Source of the DNA: an uncultured Collinsella sp.
GTDB lineage: Bacteria; Actinomycetota; Coriobacteriia; Coriobacteriales; Coriobacteriaceae
Length of the DNA: 7,571 nucleotides
Assembly (NCBI GenBank): GCA_900759045.1
Contig: CAAETU010000036.1
Span: forward strand, 1-7,571
Direction of reading: 5' to 3'
Part shown: piece after piece, positions 1 through 5,978 of the stretch
How positions within the stretch are numbered: position 1 is the stretch's first letter
Layout of the letters: each line of letters opens with the position of its first letter
Translations under genes and position numbers: made by a program
Notes under the pieces: model-generated
What the model saw: only the letters and a program-made list of their open reading frames with translations
Told to the model about the DNA's origin: nothing
Databases searched by the model: none

Positions 1-60
1 GGTGTATACGCCGTTAATGCTGCCGACGGAATCAAGGGCGCCCTCCGTAAACGTGATTGA
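1..60 (+). CDS. 3' end of an unidentified plus-strand gene (partial)
   Basis: The first frame is open from the window edge to a TGA at 58-60 and gives a 19-residue tail ending in ALRKRD. The basic, lysine/arginine-rich end and GC-rich third positions are compatible with a real C-terminus, but 19 codons without a stop is weak evidence. The opposite strand is also open here, yet it has no start with a ribosome binding site. If real, the gene converges on the PTS IIA gene, with 28 bp between the two stops. That gap holds only short GC-rich inverted repeats and no T-tract. The product cannot be recognised. Confidence 0.35.
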   Translation, partial: GVYAVNAADGIKGALRKRD

Positions 61-88
61 ATTGTAGGCCAAAGGCCAAGCGGAGCGA

Positions 89-586
89 CTAGCGCTCACG
101 CGCGACGATGAGCTGGTCCATCTCCTCGACATGCTCTCCAACAGAGCCCTTGATGCTCGAGAACTCAACGGAATTGCAAACCAAGATGGGAACCGTCACA
201 TCGTAGCCCTCGGCAGCAATCGCTTCGCGATCGAACTCGATGAGTACATCGCCCTTATGGACGATGTCACCCACTTGCGCATACACAGTAAAATGTTTGC
301 CCTCGAGCTGAACGGTGTCCAAACCAACATGGATGAGCACGTCTAGACCATCGACCGTGTTGAGCGCAACGGCATGACCCGTGGGAAAAATCGCCTCGAC
401 CTTAGCGTCAGCCGGAGCAATCACACGTGTACCCGTAGGCTGAATCGCCACGCCCTGGCCCAAAAGGCCGGTAGCAAACGTCTGGTCTTTGACCTCGGAT
501 AACGGAATGACGTCGCCCGAGATGGGAGCATCCAGCGTAAGGACTCGACCACGCATACCAAAAGACCTCAGGACTTTAGTGAACAT
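89..586 (-). CDS. crr: PTS glucose-type enzyme IIA component (Crr-like, EIIA-Glc domain)
   Basis: This is a single-domain cytoplasmic enzyme IIA of the glucose/sucrose PTS family. It accepts phosphate from HPr and passes it to a sugar-specific IIB domain. In the 165-residue protein the two conserved histidines are visible: His71 in TGHAV and the phosphorylated His86 in LIHVGLDTVQLEG. The downstream GDxxxKGDVLIEFD block is also typical. Length is close to E. coli Crr (169 residues). I chose the ATG at 586 because GAGGGGGAG lies just before it and MFTKVL is a normal N-terminus. A TTG seven codons upstream is open but has no ribosome binding site. No IIB or IIC gene is visible here, so the sugar is unknown. 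It follows glmM after 71 bp of AT-rich sequence with no clear terminator, so it may be co-transcribed or have its own promoter. In Gram-positive bacteria a stand-alone IIA can serve several IIBC partners. Confidence 0.93.
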   Translation of the reverse strand: MFTKVLRSFGMRGRVLTLDAPISGDVIPLSEVKDQTFATGLLGQGVAIQPTGTRVIAPADAKVEAIFPTGHAVALNTVDGLDVLIHVGLDTVQLEGKHFTVYAQVGDIVHKGDVLIEFDREAIAAEGYDVTVPILVCNSVEFSSIKGSVGEHVEEMDQLIVARER

Positions 587-657
587 GCTCCCCCTCGGAC
601 ATACCAATCAATCAAAATAGCCTTAACAGTTTACTACTTGGCACCCGATATTGACCA

Positions 658-1995
658 TTAGGGAAGTTCGCGCTTGACAACCTCGACGATGTCGTCGACA
701 ACGCGCTGGGTCAGCTCGTGCGTCTCGGCCTCAGCCATAACGCGAACCAGCGGCTCGGTACCGCTCGGGCGCACCAAGACGCGGCCGCGACCGTTGAGCT
801 CCTTCTCGGCGGCAGCGACGGCGTCCCAGATGGGCTGGCAATCGTCCAGGCCGGCCTTGTTGTCCGAATGCACGTTGACGAGCACCTGCGGGTACTTCTT
901 CATGATGCCGGCAAGGTCGGTGAGCGTGCGGCCGGTGCGCTTGAGCACGGCCAGAAGCTGCAGGGCCGTCACCAAGCCGTCGCCGGTGGTGTTGTGCTCC
1001 AGGAAGATGATGTGGCCGGACTGCTCGCCGCCGATGACAGCACCGTCCTCGAGCATGCGCTCAAGAACATAGCGGTCGCCCACGGCGGTCTGCACCATCT
1101 CAAAGCCCTGCTCCTTCATGGCGATGGAGAAACCGAGGTTGCACATAACGGTCGAGACGATCTCGGAGTTGGCGAGCTTACCGCGAGCGGCCAGGTCAGA
1201 GCCGCAGATGGCCAGGATGTAGTCGCCGTCGATCTCGTTGCCCTCGCTGTCCACGAACAGCACGCGATCGGCGTCGCCATCGTGAGCCAGACCGATGTCG
1301 GCGTGGGTACGCAGTACGAGCTCACGCAAGGGCTCAAGATGAGTGGAGCCGCACTCGACGTTAATGTCGGTGCCGCAGTAGTCGGTGTTGATGGCATGGA
1401 CCGTGGCGCCCAGGCGCTGCAGTGCGGCGGGCGTGGTCTGGCAAGAAGCGCCGTGGCCGCAGTCGACGGCAACAACCAAGCCGTCGAGCTTAAGGCCGTC
1501 GAGCGTGTTGATGGCATGATCGACATATGCCTTGCGGGCGTCCTTCATCTTGATGATGTGACCCACACCGGCGCCGGTCGGCAGCGTGTCGGCAGCCATG
1601 GCCTCCTCGGACATGACCCAGGCGCTGATCTCTTCCTCGACAGCATCGGGAAGCTTCATGCCCTTGCGGCTAAAGAACTTGATGCCGTTGAACTCCGGCG
1701 GATTGTGCGAAGCAGAGATGACGATGCCGCCGTCGAGCTCGTTTTGGACGGTGAGCAGCGCCACGGCCGGCGTAGGGATAACGCCGCAGCAGTGCGGTCG
1801 GCCGCCCTCGGCCATAATGCCGGCGGTCAGAGCACTCTCGAGCATGGTGCCCGAAAGACGCGTGTCACGGCCGATGCAAATGTCCGGACCAAGGAACTTG
1901 GTCGCCGCACGGCCAAGACGAAACGCGAGGTCGCACGAGAGGTCGGCGTTGGCGACGCCGCGGACGCCATCGGTACCGAAGATGTTCTGGGGCAT
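658..1995 (-). CDS. glmM: Phosphoglucosamine mutase GlmM
   Basis: GlmM interconverts glucosamine-6-phosphate and glucosamine-1-phosphate, the step before UDP-GlcNAc formation for peptidoglycan. The 445-residue length equals that of the E. coli enzyme. All four family signatures are present: FGTDGVRG near the N-terminus (residues 6-13), the catalytic phosphoserine loop ISASHNP (Ser96), the magnesium loop DGDADR (Asp239, Asp241, Asp243), the sugar-binding GGEQSGH (322-328), and the phosphate-binding RPSGTEP (from residue 409). The ATG at 1995 is preceded by AAGGAG with a 7-base spacer. A TTG six codons upstream is open but lacks such a site. The gene follows rpsI, an order also seen in other actinobacteria. 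However, a terminator hairpin at 2045-2088 lies between them and no good promoter follows it, so expression may rely on read-through. Confidence 0.98.
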   Translation of the reverse strand: MPQNIFGTDGVRGVANADLSCDLAFRLGRAATKFLGPDICIGRDTRLSGTMLESALTAGIMAEGGRPHCCGVIPTPAVALLTVQNELDGGIVISASHNPPEFNGIKFFSRKGMKLPDAVEEEISAWVMSEEAMAADTLPTGAGVGHIIKMKDARKAYVDHAINTLDGLKLDGLVVAVDCGHGASCQTTPAALQRLGATVHAINTDYCGTDINVECGSTHLEPLRELVLRTHADIGLAHDGDADRVLFVDSEGNEIDGDYILAICGSDLAARGKLANSEIVSTVMCNLGFSIAMKEQGFEMVQTAVGDRYVLERMLEDGAVIGGEQSGHIIFLEHNTTGDGLVTALQLLAVLKRTGRTLTDLAGIMKKYPQVLVNVHSDNKAGLDDCQPIWDAVAAAEKELNGRGRVLVRPSGTEPLVRVMAEAETHELTQRVVDDIVEVVKRELP

Positions 1996-2013
1996 AGGAT
2001 CGCTCCTTCCCAA

Positions 2014-2036
2014 GTGGGCAAAACGCAGTCGCCCAC
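2014..2036 (-). promoter_or_regulatory. Inverted repeat in the glmM 5' leader
   Basis: A perfect 6-bp inverted repeat, GTGGGC and GCCCAC separated by 11 bases, fills the space between the rpsI terminator tail and the glmM ribosome binding site. In mRNA it would form a hairpin ending about 5 bases before the AAGGAG. It may be a small translation or stability element, or chance in GC-rich DNA. Confidence 0.35.
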
Positions 2037-2044
2037 CCTAGTCG

Positions 2045-2088
2045 AAAAAGAAAAGCGGGACCCGCCGAGCAATCGGCAGGCCCCGCTT
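2045..2088 (-). terminator. Rho-independent terminator after rpsI
   Basis: Read on the minus strand, AAGCGGG (2088-2082) pairs with CCCGCTT (2059-2053), and an inner GCCGA/TCGGC stem with a four-base loop lies inside. The stem is followed directly by a TTTTCTTTTT tract (2054-2045). This is a classic intrinsic terminator. It sits inside an otherwise conserved gene cluster and should reduce transcription from rpsI into glmM. A small TATCTC/GAGATA hairpin (2097-2113) lies between the rpsI stop and this terminator. Confidence 0.88.
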
Positions 2089-2118
2089 GTACATTGTATC
2101 TCGTAAGGAGATAAAACC

Positions 2119-2514
<396 letters not shown>

Positions 2515-2516
2515 CT

Positions 2517-2960
2517 TTAAGCCTCCAGCTCAATCTTCGTGGGGTTCTGGGCAGCGTGCGGATGCTCGGCACCAGCGTAGACCTTAAGCTTGGTCATCTG
2601 GGCACGGCCGAGGGTGGTCTTGGGCAGCATGCCGCGAACGGCGCGCTCGATGACCTTCTCCGGGTGCTTCTCCATAGCCTGGCGGAAGCTCTCAGCCTTG
2701 AGGCCGCCGTTGTAGCCGCTGTGGCGATAATAGGTCTTCGTGTCGGCCTTGTTACCGGTAAGCTGGACCTTATCGGCGTTGATGACGACAACGAAGTCGC
2801 CGCAGTCGCTGTTGGGCGTGAACTGGGGCTTGTTCTTACCGCGCAGGATCATTGCGATCTGGGTGGCAAGACGGCCCAGGACAGCACCATCGGCGTCGAC
2901 GAGAACCCAGTTGCGCTGGACCTCGCCCTGCTTGGCGTAGTGAGTCGATTTCGAAATCAC
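2517..2960 (-). CDS. rplM: 50S ribosomal protein L13 (uL13)
   Basis: L13 is an early-assembly protein of the large ribosomal subunit. The 147-residue product shows the full family pattern: WVLVDADGAVLGRLAT (residues 18-33), KNKPQFTPNSDCGDFVVVINA, YYRHSGYNGG in the middle, and RAVRGMLPKTTLGR toward the C-terminus. The start is GTG at 2960, giving MISKSTHYAKQ. It is supported by GGAGGAG five bases upstream, and no better ATG exists. This is the first gene of the rplM-rpsI pair, with a promoter about 70-95 bp upstream and a stem-loop in the leader. Expression should be growth-rate controlled, and the leader may carry autoregulation, though the sequence alone does not show that. Confidence 0.99.
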   Translation of the reverse strand: MISKSTHYAKQGEVQRNWVLVDADGAVLGRLATQIAMILRGKNKPQFTPNSDCGDFVVVINADKVQLTGNKADTKTYYRHSGYNGGLKAESFRQAMEKHPEKVIERAVRGMLPKTTLGRAQMTKLKVYAGAEHPHAAQNPTKIELEA

Positions 2961-2988
2961 TTAGACTCCTCCATGTACAGTACGTGTT

Positions 2989-3020
2989 GTTACAGAGATT
3001 CACGGGGCTCTGCAAGTAAC
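2989..3020 (-). promoter_or_regulatory. Stem-loop in the rplM mRNA leader
   Basis: On the minus strand GTTAC (3020-3016) pairs with GTAAC (2993-2989), and AGAG (3011-3008) pairs with CTCT (2997-2994). This gives a 9-bp stem with a four-base bulge and a ten-base loop. It begins about where transcription from the predicted promoter would start and ends about 29 bases before the GTG start. L13 leaders with regulatory structure are known in other bacteria. I cannot tell whether this one belongs to any of those families. Confidence 0.5.
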
Positions 3021-3026
3021 CCGTCC

Positions 3027-3054
3027 ATATTACCCCGCTCGTCGCCCGAGTCAA
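3027..3054 (-). promoter_or_regulatory. Housekeeping-type promoter for rplM-rpsI
   Basis: On the minus strand, TTGACT (3054-3049; 5 of 6 to the -35 consensus) is followed after 16 bases by TAATAT (3032-3027; 4 of 6 to the -10 consensus). Transcription would begin near 3020, giving a leader of about 60 bases before the rplM GTG. It lies between the patatin gene and rplM, so the ribosomal cluster can be transcribed independently of its upstream neighbour. Confidence 0.7.
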
Positions 3055-3117
3055 CAGGTATTTTGGCTCTGACCAGACTTTCTGCACATGTCGTCCATGG
3101 GTCATGACGTCGCGACG

Positions 3118-3996
3118 CTAGCGCTCGACAAACGCCTCGATATCTCCCAGCAATCGCTTTGCCTCCTGGCGGCCCTGAATATACAGGTCGAGGAGCTTTG
3201 CCGGATCGTGCTCAACGTGGCCGACCTCGACCGGCTTTTGCGGAGCAACGACCAGCGCACGGCCCTCGCGCTCATACTTCCACAGATGCATGCGTTGGAT
3301 GTTATAGCGGTCGTGGCGCGTCTCGATAGCCTCGAGCAGGTAGGGGTAGTCGGCATAGCGGGCGCGCGCGGCGGGCATAAACTCGTAAGGCTTTTTCTCG
3401 TATGAGCGGTCCTGCGTAACGATAACGACCGCACGGTCGAAGCCCGCCTCCTCGAGCACATGCTCGATAGGGACCGAATCGGCTACGCCGCCGTCGACGT
3501 ATTTGTGCCCGTCAATCTCGACCGGCGGCGTCACCAGCGGCAGCGACGTCGAGGCGCGCACGGCATCGAGGTCGAGCACGGCGCTTTTGACCGGCAGGTA
3601 CGCGGCGGTTCCAAAGAGCATGTCCGTCGCGGCGGCGTACATCTCGATGGGGCTGGCGTCGAACGTCTCGTTGTCAAAGGGATCCAGGCGGTCCTGGACG
3701 TCGTTAAAGATAAAGTCGTAACCCACAATAGAGCCCGTGGACGCAAACGATGCGGCACCCATGTAGCGGCTGTCGTTACAGAAAGCCAGGTTGATGCGGT
3801 TGGCACGGCCGATCTGGTGCGACTTGTAGTTGACGCCGTTGAGGGCGCCGGCCGATACGCCATAGACAGCCGGAATCTCGACGCCGACCTCCATGAGGAC
3901 GTCGAGCACGCCTGCGGTAAATTGCCCGCGGAAGCTGCCGCCCTCCAAAACGAGCGCGACCTTGCCGGCGTTCTTTGCCCTATCTTCTGCAGTCAT
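3118..3996 (-). CDS. Patatin-like phospholipase / lipid acyl hydrolase
   Basis: The 292-residue protein has the patatin Ser-Asp dyad layout: oxyanion-hole stretch LEGGSFRG (residues 17-24), nucleophile elbow GVSAG with Ser48, and the DGG motif with Asp168 followed by VADSVP. This matches the bacterial patatin/cPLA2-like group that includes E. coli YjjU, whose members carry an extra C-terminal region of about 100 residues, as here. No signal peptide or membrane segment is visible, so it is probably cytoplasmic and acts on phospholipids or related acyl esters. The substrate cannot be read from the sequence. I chose the ATG at 3996 because GGAGG lies five bases upstream. An open extension to 4107 has no such site and looks non-coding. 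The gene ends 63 bp before the rplM promoter, with no obvious intrinsic terminator. Confidence 0.93.
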   Translation of the reverse strand: MTAEDRAKNAGKVALVLEGGSFRGQFTAGVLDVLMEVGVEIPAVYGVSAGALNGVNYKSHQIGRANRINLAFCNDSRYMGAASFASTGSIVGYDFIFNDVQDRLDPFDNETFDASPIEMYAAATDMLFGTAAYLPVKSAVLDLDAVRASTSLPLVTPPVEIDGHKYVDGGVADSVPIEHVLEEAGFDRAVVIVTQDRSYEKKPYEFMPAARARYADYPYLLEAIETRHDRYNIQRMHLWKYEREGRALVVAPQKPVEVGHVEHDPAKLLDLYIQGRQEAKRLLGDIEAFVER

Positions 3997-4176
3997 ATTG
4001 ACCTCCTGCTGTTTCGTTTGGGCTTCTTCTACCCAGTTTTGGGATAGAGAGCGCATTGGTTTTGGAGTTGCGGAGGACGGGGCGGTCGGCGGGAAAGCGC
4101 GTCCCACTCTGCGTTGCTGCGGCGCATGGCAGGCTGAGATTCGATATCATCGCATCTATATAGGTTTGAGGCTTTG
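3997..4176. other. Non-coding region upstream of the patatin gene
   Basis: No convincing gene is present on either strand. On the minus strand a weak promoter-like pair is visible: TTCTCC (4185-4180) and TATATA (4162-4157), 17 bases apart. It would give a leader of about 150 bases before the patatin ATG. The -35-like part lies inside the repeat element at 4177-4309. Because ssrA ends at a terminator, the patatin gene needs some promoter in this stretch, but I cannot place it firmly. Confidence 0.3.
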
Positions 4177-4309
4177 CGCGGAGAATCCGCGTATTTGCTT
4201 CGCAAATCCGCACCGGCTTCGGCCGCCTGCCGGCGCCCTCGCCCGCGGGCTAAAAACGCTCACGCGTTTTCTTTACGCCCGCGCCCTGCGCAGAGTTCGA
4301 TTCTCCGCG
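4177..4309. repeat. Hairpin-rich element bounded by 11-bp inverted repeats
   Basis: CGCGGAGAATC (4177-4187) and its exact reverse complement GATTCTCCGCG (4299-4309) bound a 133-bp stretch full of smaller hairpins. These are CGCGGA/TCCGCG with loop GAA (4177-4191), ATTTGC/GCAAAT with loop TTC (4193-4207), CCGGC/GCCGG (4213-4233), and a long stem from GCGGGC (4245-4250) to GCCCGC (4277-4282) around an AAACGC/GCGTTT core with loop TCAC. No reading frame looks coding. The ends match the tmRNA 3' region. It could be a small dispersed non-autonomous repeat, a structured RNA, or a relic of duplication at the tmRNA end. I cannot tell copy number from this window. Confidence 0.5.
4293..4309 (+). repeat. 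Inverted 17-nt copy of the tmRNA T-arm and acceptor 3' strand
   Basis: GAGTTCGATTCTCCGCG on the plus strand is identical to the minus-strand ssrA sequence at 4392-4376, which forms the T-loop and part of the acceptor stem. The two lie 66 bases apart, with the ssrA terminator between them. A shorter copy in the same orientation as ssrA (12 nt, 4176-4187) also matches ssrA positions 4375-4386. Confidence 0.75.
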
Positions 4310-4320
4310 GTATCTGTATG

Positions 4321-4358
4321 TAATAAAAAAGCAGGTAGAAACACTTCTCTACCTGCTT
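4321..4358 (-). terminator. Rho-independent terminator of ssrA
   Basis: On the minus strand an 11-bp perfect stem, AAGCAGGTAGA (4358-4348) with TCTACCTGCTT (4339-4329), and an eight-base loop is followed by TTTTTTATTA (4330-4321; the first two Ts also close the stem). It begins 8 bases after the encoded CCA of tmRNA, the expected place for its terminator. Confidence 0.93.
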
Positions 4359-4366
4359 GTAACTAT

Positions 4367-4730
4367 TGGTGGAGGCGCGGAGAATCGAACTCCGGTCCAC
4401 GAAAGCCCCCTGATTGGCATCTCCAAGCTCAGTCGCTGGTTTTGTCTCGGACGCTTTGCGCGCAGCGACACGCTCGCGGCGTCCTAACCGGTTCGGTCTT
4501 AGCCTGCGCCATACCGATTACGTGCGCAGGAGCATTCCCCTAAAATGACGTCGCGCCGGTGTCGGGGAAATCACCGGGTTGACGCGCCGCTATAAACTAA
4601 GCAGCGAGAGCCATAGGCTCAAAAGAAGAGTTGTTGTCAATTCAATTTGACGGTACCCCTGTTTAACGAGGCGAGGAGACCTCGGCTTGCTTCCTCTCTC
4701 AGAGCTATCGTGTCGAAACCAGTCGCCCCC
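4367..4730 (-). ncRNA. ssrA: tmRNA (transfer-messenger RNA), 364 nt
   Basis: tmRNA rescues stalled ribosomes together with SmpB and tags the unfinished protein for degradation. The 5' end GGGGGCGACTGGTTTCGACA is the usual tmRNA start. Its first seven bases pair with CGCCTCC next to the 3' ACCA, with one G-U pair, to form the acceptor stem. The T-arm CGGAG-TTCGATT-CTCCG and an encoded CCA (4369-4367) are present. The tag frame (4638-4597) reads DNNSSFEPMALAA and ends in TAG. The ALAA end is the standard protease signal. The 5' GGGGGCG fixes the start by pairing, although the primary transcript may begin upstream and be trimmed by RNase P. The gene is one-piece, not permuted. An intrinsic terminator follows. 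Confidence 0.97.
4597..4638 (-). other. tmRNA proteolysis-tag reading frame
   Basis: Codons from GAC (4638-4636) to TAG (4599-4597) encode DNNSSFEPMALAA. GAC is proposed as the resume codon because the in-frame triplets just upstream are ATT and a TGA, and an A stands at position -4, as is usual before resume codons. The tag starts with Asp rather than the common Ala. The exact resume codon is inferred; the ALAA end is clear. Confidence 0.8.
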
Positions 4731-4740
4731 GAATGTTGGG

Positions 4741-4789
4741 AAAGTCTGGATGGTATCGGACCTGCAAACACCCGATAACCGTCGACTTT
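4741..4789. promoter_or_regulatory. Imperfect inverted repeat just upstream of ssrA
   Basis: AAAGTC (4741-4746) and GGTATCGG (4752-4759) are mirrored by CCGATAACC (4772-4780, one extra A) and GACTTT (4784-4789). The 49-bp structure ends 10 bp before the mature 5' end of tmRNA, where the ssrA promoter should be. A weak TACCAT (4755-4750) could be a -10 site, but I find no good -35 partner. It may be an operator or a hairpin in the precursor RNA. A separate GCGGGG/CCCCGC hairpin lies at 4801-4816. Confidence 0.4.
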
Positions 4790-4907
4790 TCAAGGAACAC
4801 GCGGGGTGAGCCCCGCTCGTGGATAGCTATCTTACCACGTTCTAAAGGCGGACAGCTGCTCTATGCACGAGCTGTGAAGACCCTAATGTGCACCATACTT
4901 CGCACTT

Positions 4908-4935
4908 TTGCCACCGAACGCGTCACGTATATTTT
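4908..4935 (+). promoter_or_regulatory. Possible promoter for the 144-residue protein gene
   Basis: TTGCCA (4908-4913; 5 of 6) and TATTTT (4930-4935; 4 of 6) are 16 bases apart on the plus strand, with an overlapping TATATT at 4928-4933. Transcription would start near 4942, about 28 bases before the ATG at 4970, which has AAAGGA as its ribosome binding site. Confidence 0.45.
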
Positions 4936-4969
4936 CGCCAAGCAAAATTGACCCGTCGAAAGGACCGTT

Positions 4970-5404
4970 ATGGATACCAAGCAGCAACTCGTCAATGCCC
5001 TCGTGGGCCTGGGCTCAACCATTACCGAAGCTATGGATGTCATCGAGGGCTTTGTCCCCTGCGGACATCCCGCCCTCACGGTATCGAACGCACTCGTCGC
5101 GCTGGACGCTGACGATGATGCAGCTCTCGCCCAGCAGCTTGAGACCGTCGAGGGCTTTATCGACCACGTGAGTGAGAACCGCGGCGTGTCCGCCTACCAC
5201 GGCATCGAGGTCGAGCTCGCGGGTCCCAAAGCCGATCTGCTCACAGCAATCCGCGAGGTAGGCGCCCTTATGCAGACCGCAGGCGTCAAGAACACCCAGG
5301 TCAACGAGTGGGTCTACCGCAGTCTGGCAGCACTCGATAGCCCCGACGAAAAGGCAGCCGAGCAGCTCGCAGAAAGTCCCGCCATTAAGGCCGAGCTTTT
5401 GTAA
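4970..5404 (+). CDS. Acidic helical protein of unknown function, 144 residues
   Basis: I do not recognise this protein. The ATG follows AAAGGA with a suitable spacer, the frame is closed by TAA, and codon use matches the neighbours, so it is very likely a real gene. The product is acidic and predicted mostly helical, with no signal peptide or membrane segment. It contains an internal repeat: residues 41-58 (LVALDADDDAALAQQLE within it) resemble residues 118-135 (LAALDSPDEKAAEQLAE), and each is preceded by a helix beginning LVNALVGLG (from residue 7) or LLTAIREVG (from residue 90). This suggests two related helical modules. A single short CGH stretch (31-33) is the only cysteine. It stands alone on the plus strand between divergent ssrA and the convergent toxin gene. 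A weak GATGCG/CGCATC hairpin (5411-5432) follows the stop. Confidence 0.85.
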   Translation: MDTKQQLVNALVGLGSTITEAMDVIEGFVPCGHPALTVSNALVALDADDDAALAQQLETVEGFIDHVSENRGVSAYHGIEVELAGPKADLLTAIREVGALMQTAGVKNTQVNEWVYRSLAALDSPDEKAAEQLAESPAIKAELL

Positions 5405-5462
5405 ATAGCAGATGCGGGTCCCTTGGCGCATCGTCGTCCAAGAGGCCTGCAAACAGTTCGCG

Positions 5463-5978
5463 TCAACTGATAGCCGCGCCGCCGCGTTCGGCCAAAGTAA
5501 GAATCGGCATCATTTGACGAGGTGTCTTTGCTGCAAGATCGGCATGTTCGAGCAGTTTGCGATCGTTAGTTACCAAGTAATCAACCTGGGCGCGTTTGCA
5601 TGCGGCGAGTACCAGGTTGTCCTCGTAATCGCGATGAAGCGTTAGATACTTATCGGCCAACCACAAATCGGATGCGTCTGCGCCCACGGCGGTGGCGTTT
5701 TCGGTCATATTTCGAACAAACGCCAGCGCCGCATCGCCAATTGCGCGGGCAGAAGCCTCGTCGAGCGCTCCCCCGACGGCAAGAACGCTACGCTTCAGCT
5801 CGTGTTGGACAACGTATAGCACGTCCTTAGCGATATGCACCGGAAAGAACAGTAACGACCCCGTCTCCGTCGCCTGCCCAATAAACGCACGCGCGGCAAG
5901 CGATTCGGCATGGTCGACGCAAAACGAATCAACCCATACGTTGGCGTCCACCATGATCTTGAGAGGCGCCCCACTCAC
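5463..5978 (-). CDS. PIN-domain ribonuclease toxin of a toxin-antitoxin pair
   Basis: PIN-domain toxins are metal-dependent endoribonucleases held inactive by their antitoxin. The 171-residue product has the expected acidic residues in order: Asp11 in IMVDANVWVD, Glu60 in QHEL, Asp120 in YEDNLVLAACKRA, and Asp139 in YLVTNDRKLL. The VDYLVTNDRKLL stretch is a typical PIN C-terminal core. I chose the GTG at 5978 because it overlaps the antitoxin stop as GTGA and has AAGGGG eight bases upstream. The next choice, ATG at residue 9, would trim the first beta strand. A longer open frame to 6179 lies inside the antitoxin gene in another phase and is not coding. The 4-bp overlap implies one mRNA and coupled translation. 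VapC-like function is inferred from family; the RNA target is unknown. Confidence 0.88.
   Translation of the reverse strand: MSGAPLKIMVDANVWVDSFCVDHAESLAARAFIGQATETGSLLFFPVHIAKDVLYVVQHELKRSVLAVGGALDEASARAIGDAALAFVRNMTENATAVGADASDLWLADKYLTLHRDYEDNLVLAACKRAQVDYLVTNDRKLLEHADLAAKTPRQMMPILTLAERGGAAIS

Noticed and set aside
718..2106. Long plus-strand open frame (462 codons) opposite glmM
   Set aside because: It is the antisense shadow of a clear GlmM gene with all catalytic motifs. GC-rich codon use often leaves such frames open, and it resembles no protein family.
3893..4543. Plus-strand open frame running through the patatin start and into ssrA
   Set aside because: It crosses the patatin N-terminus, the hairpin element and tmRNA, and its translation is low-complexity and arginine/cysteine-rich with no family resemblance.
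4590..4793. Minus-strand small protein ending in a leucine-rich hydrophobic stretch
   Set aside because: It lies inside tmRNA in a frame different from the tag, and the hydrophobic end is a frame-shifted reading of the tag region.
4801..4816. GCGGGG/CCCCGC hairpin as a terminator
   Set aside because: There is no T-tract on either side and no gene ending next to it.
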